Source: Oscillospiraceae bacterium (GTDB lineage: Bacteria; Bacillota; Clostridia; Oscillospirales; Ruminococcaceae). From it: a stretch of 64,000 nucleotides of DNA. The notes under the pieces are model-generated. The model worked only from the letters and a program-made list of their open reading frames with translations, was not told where the DNA came from and did not search any database. The translations under genes were made by a program, and so were the position numbers. Of this stretch, positions 9,147-19,052 are shown piece after piece (position 1 is the first letter of the stretch; each line of letters begins with the position of its first letter). The stretch lies in NCBI GenBank assembly GCA_021200775.1, contig JAJQGB010000004.1, positions 186,001-250,000 of the forward strand, read 5' to 3'.

Positions 9147-9971
9147 TTGAAAACAAGAATAATAACGGCAATAGTTGCACTCGTCCTGTTGGCAGTAGTT
9201 TTGTGCTTTCACAGTACGATAGTTTTGAATATAGCTGTTGTTGCACTTACAGCTATCATGATGTTTGAGCTTTTCCGTGCAAATAAGCTTCTGAAGAGTG
9301 CGCTTTTTGTAGGAAGCCTGTGCCTGTCTGTCTTTTTCCCACTTGCAGTGAGATTTTTGTCTCTAGAAAACTGCGTGTACATATATTTGGCTGTAATTTT
9401 TGCATATATCGTATTGTACGCACTGGACGTCTTCATCGGCTATGAAAAGACTGACGTTGGAGTCTACTCGACAGTCGCACTTTATTCTCTGCTTATATCG
9501 ATTTCTATGTCCAGCCTATGCGTCATCGAATCATCAAGCAAGCAATTTGGACTTCTCGCACTTATCCTAACATTCTGCGGAGCATGGCTCGACGATACGG
9601 GTGCTTACTTTGCCGGAACATTCTTAGGCAAACACAAGCTCTGCCCGAAAATAAGCCCGAAGAAAACTGTCGAAGGCTTTATCGGCGGAATCCTGACTGA
9701 TGTTATACTGTTCTTAGTTTTCGGATTGGTTGTAGACCTGACAATGGCAGAAGCACAGGTAAATTACATACTGATGGCACTCTTGGGTGCTGGTTGTGCA
9801 CTTTTAGGAGTAGCAGGCGACCTCTTTGCGTCGGTAATCAAGCGCCACTGCGACGTCAAGGATTACGGAAATCTCTTCCCGGGACACGGCGGAGCTCTCG
9901 ACAGATTCGACAGCGTCGTATTCGTAGCTCCGTTTATGGCGCTCTGTGCTTCAGGAATTGGAATCTTCTGA
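9147..9971 (+). CDS. cdsA: phosphatidate cytidylyltransferase
   Basis: Makes CDP-diacylglycerol from phosphatidate and CTP in the membrane. It has 274 residues and about eight hydrophobic helices. The family signature is at the C-terminus: SVIKRHCDVKDYGNLFPGHG followed by GALDRFDS. A middle motif is WLDDTGAYFAGTFLGKHKL. The start is TTG 9147 after GGGGGAC. It lies 16 bp after uppS and 14 bp before dxr. Confidence 0.95.
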   Translation: MKTRIITAIVALVLLAVVLCFHSTIVLNIAVVALTAIMMFELFRANKLLKSALFVGSLCLSVFFPLAVRFLSLENCVYIYLAVIFAYIVLYALDVFIGYEKTDVGVYSTVALYSLLISISMSSLCVIESSSKQFGLLALILTFCGAWLDDTGAYFAGTFLGKHKLCPKISPKKTVEGFIGGILTDVILFLVFGLVVDLTMAEAQVNYILMALLGAGCALLGVAGDLFASVIKRHCDVKDYGNLFPGHGGALDRFDSVVFVAPFMALCASGIGIF

Positions 9972-9985
9972 TAGGTGGAATATAA

Positions 9986-11137
9986 ATGAAGAAAGTATCT
10001 CTTTTGGGCTCAACCGGTTCAATAGGTGTTCAATCTCTCGATGTTATAAAACGTCATTGGCTTTCTGTAACTGCGCTTTCGGCAAAGTCAAACTGGAAAA
10101 AGCTTGCCGAGCAAGCCCTTGAATTCAAGCCGAAGCTCGTCTGCATCTATGACAAAGAATACGTCGAGCCGCTCAAAGATGAATTGAAGGGAACCGGAAT
10201 AACTGTATTATCCGGCATGGATGGACTCTGCGAAGCGGCTTGCGAGCCTGATTGTGATATTGTACTCAATTCTGTAGTCGGAATGGTCGGGCTTGAACCG
10301 ACACTTGCGGCAATAAACGCAGGAAAAGACATAGCTCTTGCCAACAAAGAGACACTGGTAGCCGGCGGAATGTTAGTCACCGAAGCAATCAGGCAAAAGG
10401 GAGTTAAACTCTATCCCGTCGACAGCGAACATTCGGCTATTTTCCAGTCTTTAGAAGCAGGAAATCGCAAGGATTTGCATAAAATAATACTCACAGCATC
10501 CGGTGGACCATTCTTCGGAAAGACATTGGAAGAGCTCGAAAACGTAACCGCCGCAGACGCCTTGAAGCACCCAAACTGGAACATGGGTGCAAAGATAACA
10601 ATCGATTCATCAACCCTTATGAACAAGGGATTTGAGTTTTTGGAGGCAATGTGGTTATTTGACGTCAAGCCTTCTCAGATTGAAGTGGTCGTTCACAGAG
10701 AAAGCGTCGTCCACTCGGCAGTTGAATTCAATGACGGCTCGATAATAGCTCAGCTTGGCGTTCCCGACATGAGAATCCCGATTCAGTATGCATTGCTCTA
10801 TCCAAACAGACCGGAATCAGACGTGAAGAGATTGTCTCTAACAGATTACGGAACATTAAGCTTCCTGAAGCCGGATATCGGGACATTCAAGTGCCTCGGT
10901 CTTTGCATAAAAGCCGCAGAAATCGCCGATACTACAGCACCGGCAATTGTAAACGCCGCCAATGAAATAGCAGTTGCAAGCTTTTTGAATGGCGAAATCG
11001 GCTTCAACGACATAGCAAGACTGGCAGAAGGTGCGTTTGATAATATCGAGCATCATACGGTTCAAAGCCTTGATGATGTTCTCACAGCAGACAAGTCGGC
11101 AAGAGAATTTGTTACCGGTAAGATTGGAAAGGATTGA
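9986..11137 (+). CDS. dxr: 1-deoxy-D-xylulose 5-phosphate reductoisomerase
   Basis: NADPH-dependent conversion of DXP to MEP, the committed step of the non-mevalonate isoprenoid pathway. It has 383 residues. Seen are the nucleotide motif LLGSTGSIGVQ (6-16), ANKETLVAGG, the metal site PVDSEHSAIFQ and the TIDSSTLMNKGFE segment. The start follows TAGGTGGAA. It ends 4 bp before the TTG of rseP, so the two are tightly coupled. IspG of the same pathway follows rseP. Confidence 0.97.
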   Translation: MKKVSLLGSTGSIGVQSLDVIKRHWLSVTALSAKSNWKKLAEQALEFKPKLVCIYDKEYVEPLKDELKGTGITVLSGMDGLCEAACEPDCDIVLNSVVGMVGLEPTLAAINAGKDIALANKETLVAGGMLVTEAIRQKGVKLYPVDSEHSAIFQSLEAGNRKDLHKIILTASGGPFFGKTLEELENVTAADALKHPNWNMGAKITIDSSTLMNKGFEFLEAMWLFDVKPSQIEVVVHRESVVHSAVEFNDGSIIAQLGVPDMRIPIQYALLYPNRPESDVKRLSLTDYGTLSFLKPDIGTFKCLGLCIKAAEIADTTAPAIVNAANEIAVASFLNGEIGFNDIARLAEGAFDNIEHHTVQSLDDVLTADKSAREFVTGKIGKD

Positions 11138-11141
11138 TACC

Positions 11142-12197
11142 TTGACAATAGTTTATATCTTAGTAGCTATTTTAATTTTTGGGGTCATAATCATCATTCA
11201 CGAGCTCGGGCACTTTGCAATGGCAAAGGCTATGGGAATCCGTGTCAACGAGTTTTCAATCGGAATGGGTCCAAAAATAGTTTCGTGGGGCAAAAAAGAG
11301 ACTGCCTATTCGCTTCGTTGCCTTCCAATCGGAGGATTTGTAGCAATGGAGGGTGAAGATGAGTCGAGCGAAGACCCGAGAGCCTTCCGGAACAAGCCGG
11401 TCTGGAGAAGACTTTTAGTTGTCCTTGCCGGACCGATTATGAATATCGTTCTCGGTTTCGTGATACTCGTGATAGTCACAGCGTCTTCTGACGCAATAGT
11501 TTCTACCACTGTGGCGCAATTCTACACCGAGGACGCTTCATCTCACATTACTGGACTCGAAGTCGGCGACAAGATAGTCGAAGTAAACGGTCGTAAAATA
11601 TTCACTGATACAGATATTTCCTACGAATTCCAGATTGACGAGGACGCAGTTTTTGATATGGTTGTAGTTCGTGACGGTGAAAAAGTATCTCTTTCGGGCG
11701 TTACATTTGAATCAGCGGTTTCTGAAGATGGCTCCTCAACACTCTATATCGATTTTATGGTTGTAGGCGAAAAAGTAACGCCAGTATCAGTAGTGAGCTA
11801 TTCTGCAAGAAAAACCGTTTCAGTTTCAAGGATGATATGGCTTTCGTTTGCCGACCTGCTGAAGGGCAAGTATTCCATCAATGATTTGTCCGGACCTGTA
11901 GGAATAGTCGACGCAATAGGTGAGGTTGTAAGCACAACTTCTCAGGGCGTTGCGTTTGCCGAAATGCTCGAAACCCTCATGACATTTGTTGTGTATATTA
12001 CCATCAATGTCGGCATATTCAACCTTCTCCCGATTCCTGCACTTGACGGTTCAAGAGCAATTTTCCTCATAATCGAGGGAATAAGGAGGAAGCCTGTCAA
12101 GCCGGAGCATGAAGGAATGGTTCACTTCATCGGTATGGCGGCAATGCTTCTTCTGATGCTGGTTGTCACTGTGAACGATATAATAAAGCTGTTTTAA
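11142..12197 (+). CDS. rseP: site-2 intramembrane zinc metalloprotease RseP/RasP
   Basis: Cleaves membrane-bound anti-sigma factors and signal-peptide remnants within the membrane. It has 351 residues. The first membrane helix carries the zinc site HELGH (20-24). A PDZ domain lies in the middle, with GLEVGDKIVEVNG near its ligand groove. A C-terminal helix carries NLLPIPALDG, in which the aspartate is the third zinc ligand. The start TTG 11142 has GGAAAGG 9 nt upstream. An upstream in-frame ATG lies inside dxr and is rejected. Its place between dxr and ispG is typical for Firmicutes. Confidence 0.95.
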   Translation: MTIVYILVAILIFGVIIIIHELGHFAMAKAMGIRVNEFSIGMGPKIVSWGKKETAYSLRCLPIGGFVAMEGEDESSEDPRAFRNKPVWRRLLVVLAGPIMNIVLGFVILVIVTASSDAIVSTTVAQFYTEDASSHITGLEVGDKIVEVNGRKIFTDTDISYEFQIDEDAVFDMVVVRDGEKVSLSGVTFESAVSEDGSSTLYIDFMVVGEKVTPVSVVSYSARKTVSVSRMIWLSFADLLKGKYSINDLSGPVGIVDAIGEVVSTTSQGVAFAEMLETLMTFVVYITINVGIFNLLPIPALDGSRAIFLIIEGIRRKPVKPEHEGMVHFIGMAAMLLLMLVVTVNDIIKLF

Positions 12198-12212
12198 AGG
12201 ACGGTGCCAATT

Positions 12213-13247
12213 ATGGCTGTCAGAAAAGTTAAAATAGGAAATCTTACTTTGGGAGACGGCAGAATCTATGTCCAGTCGATGCTGAACACCAGAGCCGACG
12301 ATATCGAGGGAAGCGTTAAACAGGCTGTAGCTCTTGAAAAAGCCGGCTGTGAAATTATAAGGGCATCCATCCCCAATGAAGAAGCACTCGACCTGATTCC
12401 TGCCATAAAGAATGAAGTCAGCGTTCCTTTGGTTGCGGACATTCACTTCAACTACCGCCTTGCGATTGCCGCCTGTGAAAGAGGAATTGACAAGATAAGA
12501 ATCAATCCCGGAAACATCGGCTCAATGGACAGAGTAAAGGCAGTAGCTGACTGTTGCAGAAGCCACAACGTCCCGATAAGAATCGGCGTCAATTCCGGCT
12601 CTTTGGAAAAGGAAATCCTCGAAAAATACGGTTCTCCGACTCCGGAAGCGCTTTGCGAAAGCGCAATGAAGCATATTGAACTACTTGAAAGATTTGATTT
12701 CAACGACATAGTCGTCTCTATAAAATCATCCGATGTCAAGCGTAATATAGCCGCTTATCGCCTTATGAGGCAGATGACTGACTATCCGCTACACTTGGGA
12801 GTAACCGAAGCCGGTACATATAACATGGGACTCGTCAAGTCCTCAATCGGAATAGGCTCACTTCTGGCTGACGGAATAGGGGAGACAATAAGAGTTTCTC
12901 TCACTGACGACCCGGTAAAGGAAGTCGAAGCCGGAATATCTATCTTAAAAGCTCTGAATCTTCGTGGTGGAGTAAAGTTCGTATCCTGCCCGACATGCGG
13001 AAGAACGAAAATCGATTTGATTTCTCTTGCAAACAAAGTCGAAAAAGCTCTTTCTAATGTTGATAAGGATATCACAGTTGCCGTAATGGGCTGTATAGTA
13101 AACGGTCCCGGCGAAGCAAGAGAAGCGGATATCGGCTTAGCCGGGGGAGATGGCTCGGTAGTCATCTTCAAGAAAGATAAAATACTGGGAAAGTACTCTG
13201 AGGAGGATGCATTTACGGCTCTTCTCAGTGAAATAGACAAGCTTTGA
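12213..13247 (+). CDS. ispG: 4-hydroxy-3-methylbut-2-en-1-yl diphosphate synthase
   Basis: Iron-sulfur enzyme of the MEP pathway that makes HMBPP from MEcPP. It has 344 residues. The TIM-barrel part includes [14 protein letters not shown] and [10 protein letters not shown]. The C-terminal [4Fe-4S] domain carries the three ligand cysteines in [11 protein letters not shown] and [11 protein letters not shown]. The ATG at 12213 is preferred, with AAAGGACGG upstream, over a GTG at 12204 that is too close to it. It stops 23 bp before the polC start. It occupies the slot where proS stands in Bacillus subtilis. Confidence 0.96.
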   Translation: MAVRKVKIGNLTLGDGRIYVQSMLNTRADDIEGSVKQAVALEKAGCEIIRASIPNEEALDLIPAIKNEVSVPLVADIHFNYRLAIAACERGIDKIRINPGNIGSMDRVKAVADCCRSHNVPIRIGVNSGSLEKEILEKYGSPTPEALCESAMKHIELLERFDFNDIVVSIKSSDVKRNIAAYRLMRQMTDYPLHLGVTEAGTYNMGLVKSSIGIGSLLADGIGETIRVSLTDDPVKEVEAGISILKALNLRGGVKFVSCPTCGRTKIDLISLANKVEKALSNVDKDITVAVMGCIVNGPGEAREADIGLAGGDGSVVIFKKDKILGKYSEEDAFTALLSEIDKL

Positions 13248-13270
13248 ACGAGCAAAAGGAAAGGTGCAGG

Positions 13271-16200
13271 ATGGCATATAAAACGGTAGGCGACTTTTTC
13301 AGCGCATACGGAAATATAATACCCGAGTCGATTAAATCAGGAGAGATTCAAAGGCTCGGCTTCTCAAAAGACCACACAAAGGTTGCTGTTGTGGTCAAAT
13401 TTTCGTGTGCGGTGACATCTGCTGAGCTTGAAGCGTTTGAGTACGGACTGAAGCGTGCTCTCGGTATTAACGAGGTCTATATAAGCCCACGCTTTGAGCC
13501 TCGGATGTTCACTTCCGATATGATGCCAACCGTTATTTCCGAACTCAAAAAACGTCTTCCGGTAAATGGCTTCTTTGATGGAGCGGATTATAGCCTTGAC
13601 GGCGATGTTCTTAAAATACATCTGAAGAATTCCGGCGAGACCTTCATAAAAAATGCCGGTGTCACCGAAGCATTGCCAAAAATTATAAATTCCTGGTTCA
13701 ATCGTAACGTTACCGTGGAGATTACCGGAGATTCCGAGCCTATGATACCGGTTGCACCTGCGGGAGATGACAGACCTGTCCCTGAGTATGTCCCTCCGTC
13801 CCGTGAAGCTGAGCTTGACAAGCTTGTAAGCGAGAGAATGGTTGCCACTCCTACTCAAAAGAAAGACAAATCCCACGCAATGCCAGCCGATACATACAAA
13901 ATCGAACCGCCTTCTGACGATATTTTACCGGAAGCCTCTGTAATTATGGGCAAACGCATAACCGGCAAGATTGAACCTATGCCGATTCCAGAAGTCTATA
14001 ATGCCGCTGTCAACACTAAGACTACCATTTTAGGAGACATTTTCGATATCGATTCGAGAAACAGCAAGGACAACAAACGAATCATAATCACAATCAAGGT
14101 CACCGATTACAAGAGTTCAATCGTCTTGAAGATTATCGAGCTTGCTCCTAAGGGAGAAGCTATCCTTGACATGCTCAAAAATGGAATGACAATTGTTGTT
14201 AATGGAGATGTCCAGTTCGACTCCTATGATAATGAGACAAATATCCGACCACGGGATATAAGTTCGGTCAAAAGAGTCAAGAGAACGGATAATGCGCCCG
14301 TCAAGCGTGTCGAGCTCCATTGCCACTCGAATATGTCCATAATGGATGGCATTGCACCTTCAAATGAGATTGTAAGGCGAGCCTATGACTGGGGTATGCC
14401 TGCGATTGCAATCACTGATTACGGCGTAGTTCAGGGATTCCCGGACGCCATGTACGAGGTCGACAAGATTCGCAAGGAAGGCGGCAATCTCAAGGTTATC
14501 TATGGTGTCGAAGCCTATCAGGTAAACGACGAAACGAATATCTACTTCGGTCACGATGAAAGAAAGCTCACCGATGAATTTATCGTCTTCGACCTTGAAA
14601 CAACCGGACTTTCCGCCGTAACTGAAAAAATAATTGAAATCGGTGCTGTCAGAGTCAAGGGCTTGCAGGTAGTTGAGAGAATGGACACATTCGTCAATCC
14701 CGGAAGGCATATTCCGTCTCGAATCACCGAACTTACAAGTATAAATGACAGCATGGTCGCAGATGCTCCGTATGAAGATGAAGCTCTCAACCAGTTTATG
14801 AAGTTCTGCGGAGATAATCCGGTTCTGATTGCGCATAACGCATCATTTGATACGTCATTTATCAAGACTGCTGTCAAGCGTTGTGGAAAGAAATTCGATT
14901 TTTCATACTTAGATACCGTTGCCATGTCAAGAGCAATGCTCCCGAATTTGGGCAAATTTACACTTGACTATGTAGCGAAAAATCTTGGCTTGGGCGATTT
15001 CCATCACCACAGAGCCTGCGACGATGCCGAAATCAACGCCGGAATCTTCATGAAGCTTTCCGAACGCCTAAGGGAGAAGGACAAGAACCTTACCATTTCC
15101 GGAGTAAATGCCGCAGTAGCCAAAACAGATACTTCAAAGCTTCCGACATTTCATCAGACCATTATTGCCAAAGATAAGGTTGGACTTAAGAATCTCTACA
15201 TACTGATATCCGACTCAAACCTTAAATACTATCACAAGACACCGAGAATCCCGAAATCGGAGCTAATAGCACACCGTGAAGGACTGATAGTGGGCTCTGC
15301 ATGCGAAGGAGGAGAGCTTTTCAGGGCGGTATTCCAGGGTAAGCCTTGGGACGAGCTCTGCGAGATTGCACGTTTTTACGACTATCTCGAAATCCAACCG
15401 ATTGAGAATAACGCTTTCATGCTGAACGACGGCAGTGTCACAAGCGAAGAACAGCTCGAAAACTTCAACCGCACCATCGTCAAGCTCGGCGAAGAGCTTT
15501 CGATACCGGTTGTAGCAACTGGCGACGTCCACTTTTTGGATGCTTCCGACGCAATTTACCGTTCGATTTTAACGGGAGTCACACATCCTGCTTCTCCTGT
15601 TCCGTCGCCACTATACTTGAAAACCACCGAGGAAATGCTTGCTGATTTTGCATACCTGGGCGAGGAAAAGGCATACGAAGTAGTCGTCACCAACTCAAAC
15701 CTCATCGCCGATATGACCGACCCCGATTTGAGGGCCTTCCCTAAGGGCACATTTACGCCCCATATCGACGGTGCGGATGAAGAGCTCGTTGAAATCTGCC
15801 AGAGAAGAGCCCGTGAAATCTACGGCGACCCACTTCCCGAAATCGTCTCGAAAAGACTTGATAAAGAGCTCGACTCTATCATCAAGCACGGATTCGCAGT
15901 TTTGTATGTCATTGCAAAAAGACTCGTTGCGAACTCGGTTGAGCATGGCTATCAGGTCGGCTCCCGTGGTTCGGTTGGTTCATCTTTTGTTGCATCAATG
16001 GCAGGAATCTCCGAGGTAAATCCGCTGGTTCCGCACTATGTCTGCCCGAATTGCAAGCACTCCGAATTCTTTACAAACGGCGAAATCGGTTCCGGATTCG
16101 ATCTTCCCGAAAAGAATTGCCCAGAATGTGGCGCCCTGATGCATCGTGACGGACACGATATCCCGTTCGAGACCTTCTTAGGCTTCAACGGTGATAAGTC

Positions 16201-17629
16201 TCCCGATATCGACCTTAACTTCTCTGGCGACTATCAGGCAAGTGCTCATAAATATACCGAAGAGCTTTTCGGTTCCGATAAAGTTTTCAAAGCAGGCACT
16301 ATTTCCACAGTTGCAGACAAAACTGCCTATGGCTACGTCATGCGATATATGGAGAACAAGGGCTTGAAACTTCCGACAGCTGAAATTGAAAGGCTTGCAA
16401 AGGGTTGTACCGGTACCAAACGTACGACCGGACAGCACCCGGGCGGCATGGTTGTAATCCCAAGTGAATACGATGTTTACGACTTCACCCCAGTTCAGCA
16501 TCCTGCTGAAAAAGCCGATTCGGATATCGTAACAACGCATTTCGACTTCAACTCACTTCACGACACAATCCTGAAGCTCGACGAGCTTGGACACGATGTA
16601 CCGACACTCTATAAGTATCTTGAAGATATGACCGGCACAGTCATAACCGAAACCCCGATGAGCGACCCGCTTGTTTATTCGCTCTTCACTTCTCCCGAAG
16701 CTTTGGGAGTAAACGAAGAGGAGATTTTCTGCAATACGGGAACTCTCGGAATCCCCGAAATGGGCACTGGCTTTGTCCGCGGAATGCTTAAAGAATGTAA
16801 GCCAAAGACGTTTTCCGACCTTCTTCAGATATCGGGACTTTCTCACGGCACCGACGTATGGCTCGGCAATGCCTCTGAGCTTATCCGAAACGGCACCTGT
16901 ACCATCGACCAGGTTATAGGAACTCGTGACAGTATAATGACCTATCTCATCTACCACGGTATGGACCCGAGCCTTTCGTTCAAGATAATGGAGATTGTCA
17001 GAAAGGGCAATGCTCCGAAGCTTCTGACAGACGAGATGAAGCAGACGATGAGAGACCACGACGTTCCCGAATGGTACATTGACAGCTGTATGAAGATAAA
17101 ATACATGTTCCCGAAGGCTCACGCCGCCGCATATGTTACAGCTGCCATCCGTCTTAGCTGGTACAAGGTTCACTATCCTCTGGAATTCTATGCCGCAATC
17201 TTCACTGTCCGTGGTGAAGACTTTGATGCTGAAACAGCAGTCAGAGGAAAGCGTGCCGCCAAGAATAAGATTGAGGAGTACCGCCAGAAGGGCGACAGAA
17301 CCGACAAAGAAGATGGCGTTCTTGATACTCTTATGATTATCAACGAAGCTCTTTGCAGGGGAATCGAGTTCCTGCCGGTTGACATACATAAGTCACACTA
17401 CAAAATCTATCAGATAGAGGACGGAAAGATTCGTCTGCCATTCGTATCTGTCAGTGGAGTAGGAGAGAGTGCTGCACTCGCCATCTATGAGTGCGCACAG
17501 AACAGTAACTTCATCACCGTTGAGGAGTTCAGAAGTCAGGCAGGCGTTTCAAAGACCACCATAGATTCTTTGGTAGCCTTGGGCGCCTTCGGAGATATGC
17601 CTCTTGAATCGCAGATGACATTGTTTTAA
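13271..17629 (+). CDS. polC: DNA polymerase III alpha subunit, PolC type
   Basis: Gram-positive replicative polymerase of 1452 residues with built-in 3'-5' exonuclease. Order of parts: N-terminal domain, OB fold (about 240-335), PHP domain starting at VELHCHSN (about 346), DEDDh exonuclease inserted in it from [12 protein letters not shown] (about 437) to the HRACDDA motif, zinc cysteines CPNC...CPEC (about 924-955), and the palm with [13 protein letters not shown] (about 976-988). The ATG at 13271 follows AAAGGAAAGG. A TTG at 13244 inside ispG is the alternative. The gene ends the cluster at a strong terminator. PolC-type polymerase is a marker for low-GC Gram-positives. Confidence 0.98.
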   Translation: MAYKTVGDFFSAYGNIIPESIKSGEIQRLGFSKDHTKVAVVVKFSCAVTSAELEAFEYGLKRALGINEVYISPRFEPRMFTSDMMPTVISELKKRLPVNGFFDGADYSLDGDVLKIHLKNSGETFIKNAGVTEALPKIINSWFNRNVTVEITGDSEPMIPVAPAGDDRPVPEYVPPSREAELDKLVSERMVATPTQKKDKSHAMPADTYKIEPPSDDILPEASVIMGKRITGKIEPMPIPEVYNAAVNTKTTILGDIFDIDSRNSKDNKRIIITIKVTDYKSSIVLKIIELAPKGEAILDMLKNGMTIVVNGDVQFDSYDNETNIRPRDISSVKRVKRTDNAPVKRVELHCHSNMSIMDGIAPSNEIVRRAYDWGMPAIAITDYGVVQGFPDAMYEVDKIRKEGGNLKVIYGVEAYQVNDETNIYFGHDERKLTDEFIVFDLETTGLSAVTEKIIEIGAVRVKGLQVVERMDTFVNPGRHIPSRITELTSINDSMVADAPYEDEALNQFMKFCGDNPVLIAHNASFDTSFIKTAVKRCGKKFDFSYLDTVAMSRAMLPNLGKFTLDYVAKNLGLGDFHHHRACDDAEINAGIFMKLSERLREKDKNLTISGVNAAVAKTDTSKLPTFHQTIIAKDKVGLKNLYILISDSNLKYYHKTPRIPKSELIAHREGLIVGSACEGGELFRAVFQGKPWDELCEIARFYDYLEIQPIENNAFMLNDGSVTSEEQLENFNRTIVKLGEELSIPVVATGDVHFLDASDAIYRSILTGVTHPASPVPSPLYLKTTEEMLADFAYLGEEKAYEVVVTNSNLIADMTDPDLRAFPKGTFTPHIDGADEELVEICQRRAREIYGDPLPEIVSKRLDKELDSIIKHGFAVLYVIAKRLVANSVEHGYQVGSRGSVGSSFVASMAGISEVNPLVPHYVCPNCKHSEFFTNGEIGSGFDLPEKNCPECGALMHRDGHDIPFETFLGFNGDKSPDIDLNFSGDYQASAHKYTEELFGSDKVFKAGTISTVADKTAYGYVMRYMENKGLKLPTAEIERLAKGCTGTKRTTGQHPGGMVVIPSEYDVYDFTPVQHPAEKADSDIVTTHFDFNSLHDTILKLDELGHDVPTLYKYLEDMTGTVITETPMSDPLVYSLFTSPEALGVNEEEIFCNTGTLGIPEMGTGFVRGMLKECKPKTFSDLLQISGLSHGTDVWLGNASELIRNGTCTIDQVIGTRDSIMTYLIYHGMDPSLSFKIMEIVRKGNAPKLLTDEMKQTMRDHDVPEWYIDSCMKIKYMFPKAHAAAYVTAAIRLSWYKVHYPLEFYAAIFTVRGEDFDAETAVRGKRAAKNKIEEYRQKGDRTDKEDGVLDTLMIINEALCRGIEFLPVDIHKSHYKIYQIEDGKIRLPFVSVSGVGESAALAIYECAQNSNFITVEEFRSQAGVSKTTIDSLVALGAFGDMPLESQMTLF

Positions 17630-17635
17630 GCTAAT

Positions 17636-17679
17636 AAGTACAGGACGAAAGCGTATAGGTTCTCGTCCTGTACTTTTTT
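17636..17679 (+). terminator. intrinsic terminator after polC
   Basis: Thirteen-base-pair stem (17636-17648 with 17663-17675), 14-nt loop, T6 run. It ends the pyrH-polC cluster. Confidence 0.92.
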
Positions 17680-17768
17680 GCGCCCAAATTACCTGTCACT
17701 AAACCATGTATAACCGAATAATATGTAGAGAAGTTTCATAACTTTAATACTTAATAGGAGGATATACA

Positions 17769-18545
17769 ATGGCTGATTTCGGATCTAACCCATATGGCTT
17801 CAAGGAAGCGGTAACCATTGAAGCTCAGAGGATATTCGACAGTTGCTCCGACAGAGATTGCTTAGAGGATTTGGAAGTCACATTTCAGGATTTCGAGTCG
17901 ATTAAGCTTGTGAACGAGGCAAACTATGCAAAGGCAAGATGCGCCGAGGTGACAAGCGTATACTTCTCGGTTGAGCCGATACCGTTCAACAAGGGCTTCT
18001 ACTCGGTTGACATTACTTACACCTTCAATGTTGAAATCGACCTTGCGGCTTCGGCATCTTCACTGGCTGAAACCGTGACGGGAACTGCAACATTCACAAA
18101 GAAGGTAATTCTCTACGGAAGCGATGGAGGTACGAAATACTTTACTTCGAGCGACAATGGAGCAGTAACCACCACCGGCTGTAGCTACAGTAATCCACCG
18201 AAGGCGACACTTGCCGTTGCCGACCCGATTGTTCTCGGCATCCGTCTCGTCGCAATACCATCTCCGGCATGTATCATGGACACGGCTACCGAAAATGCCG
18301 TACTCTCGGCTTCAAGAAAGGCAATCTATGTAACCCTCGGTGTCTTCTCGATTGTTTCCCTTGCAAGAACCGTTCCAATCATGGTGCCGTCTTACGACTA
18401 CTCAGTCCCGAGCAAGGAATGTGTTTCCAACACGGAGAGTCCCTGCGAACTGTTCGAGAAAATCAGTTTCCCGTCAAACGAATTCTTCCCGAAGAGTCTT
18501 GAAGACGCCACCTGCGGCTGTCAGACCTCGGCATCCAATTCGTAA
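17769..18545 (+). CDS. conserved hypothetical protein with DSCSDRDCLEDL motif
   Basis: A 258-residue protein that I cannot assign to a function. It has no signal peptide or convincing membrane helix. An N-terminal block contains FDSCSDRDCLEDLEV (about 23-37), then a beta-rich segment PIPFNKGFYSVDITYTFNV, and a C-terminal tail with paired cysteines (NTESPCELF, CGCQTS). Similar cysteine-containing proteins occur in spore-forming Clostridia, from memory and without a search, so an extracellular or spore-coat role is only a guess. The start ATG has a near-perfect AGGAGG site. A run CATAACTTTAATA upstream could be a sporulation-type -10, but this is weak. Confidence 0.75.
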   Translation: MADFGSNPYGFKEAVTIEAQRIFDSCSDRDCLEDLEVTFQDFESIKLVNEANYAKARCAEVTSVYFSVEPIPFNKGFYSVDITYTFNVEIDLAASASSLAETVTGTATFTKKVILYGSDGGTKYFTSSDNGAVTTTGCSYSNPPKATLAVADPIVLGIRLVAIPSPACIMDTATENAVLSASRKAIYVTLGVFSIVSLARTVPIMVPSYDYSVPSKECVSNTESPCELFEKISFPSNEFFPKSLEDATCGCQTSASNS

Positions 18546-18573
18546 CCGGAAATCAGGAATACTAAATCGCCCG

Positions 18574-18602
18574 CCTCAGTCATATTATTTGACTGAGGTG
18601 AG
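18574..18602 (+). promoter_or_regulatory. hairpin overlapping the ribosome-binding site of ylmC
   Basis: Perfect 9-bp stem CCTCAGTCA (18574-18582) and TGACTGAGG (18590-18598) with a 7-nt loop. The 3' arm contains the start of the Shine-Dalgarno GAGGTGAG (18596-18602) of the next gene, 5 nt before its ATG. It may both end upstream transcripts and mask initiation. Confidence 0.55.
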
Positions 18603-18607
18603 TTTTT

Positions 18608-18931
18608 ATGAAATGCACATTGACTGAACTTAAACGCAAGGAGCTTATAGAGACCAAAACCGGCACCATGCTCGGTAAAATCAGTGATATAGAAATAGAC
18701 ACCGACAACGCTTCAATCGCTTCCGTAATAGTCTATGGGAGACCCCGGCTTTTCGGCATCTTAGGCAGAGACAGCGACATGATTATAAGATACAGTGATA
18801 TCGATTTGATAGGACGTGATACAGTTTTAATCTCATCCGAAGATAAACTTTCCTGGCGAGACCAACAACCCCGCCTCAGCTTCATAGGAAAGCAGGCGCC
18901 CGAAAACGAATCCCAGACAACTTTTGCATAA
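18608..18931 (+). CDS. YlmC/YmxH family PRC-barrel sporulation protein
   Basis: A 107-residue cytosolic PRC-barrel protein. The first 80 residues fit the YlmC/YmxH family (KRKELIETKTGTMLGKISDI, then YGRPRLFGILGRDSDMII and the DIDLIGRDTVLI strand). The C-terminal 25 residues are longer than in short members. The family is linked to sporulation in Bacilli and Clostridia, with no known enzymatic activity. The gene stands alone, preceded by a hairpin that covers its ribosome-binding site and followed by a terminator. Confidence 0.85.
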   Translation: MKCTLTELKRKELIETKTGTMLGKISDIEIDTDNASIASVIVYGRPRLFGILGRDSDMIIRYSDIDLIGRDTVLISSEDKLSWRDQQPRLSFIGKQAPENESQTTFA

Positions 18932-18933
18932 CT

Positions 18934-18970
18934 AATAAGACCGGGCAGGATATTCGCTCGGTCTTATTTT
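18934..18970 (+). terminator. intrinsic terminator after ylmC
   Basis: Stem AATAAGACCG (18934-18943) with CGGTCTTATT (18959-18968), extended by inner G-C pairs, followed by T-rich sequence. Confidence 0.85.
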
Positions 18971-18992
18971 AAGAGTTTTCTTTCTGCTTGTA

Positions 18993-19021
18993 TTGACAAT
19001 TTGAGATGCTAAGTTTATAAT
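18993..19021 (+). promoter_or_regulatory. consensus promoter for the 19053-20973 unit
   Basis: Perfect TTGACA (18993-18998), 17 bp, perfect TATAAT (19016-19021). It ends 31 bp before the start codon. Confidence 0.85.
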
Positions 19022-19052
19022 TAGTTCATAATGTTCGGAAAGGTAAATGATG

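Noticed and set aside
18269-18627. Overlapping plus-strand frames near the end of the 17769 gene
   Set aside because: They are alternate frames of the supported gene. Their translations are arginine- and serine-rich, as expected of shadow frames.
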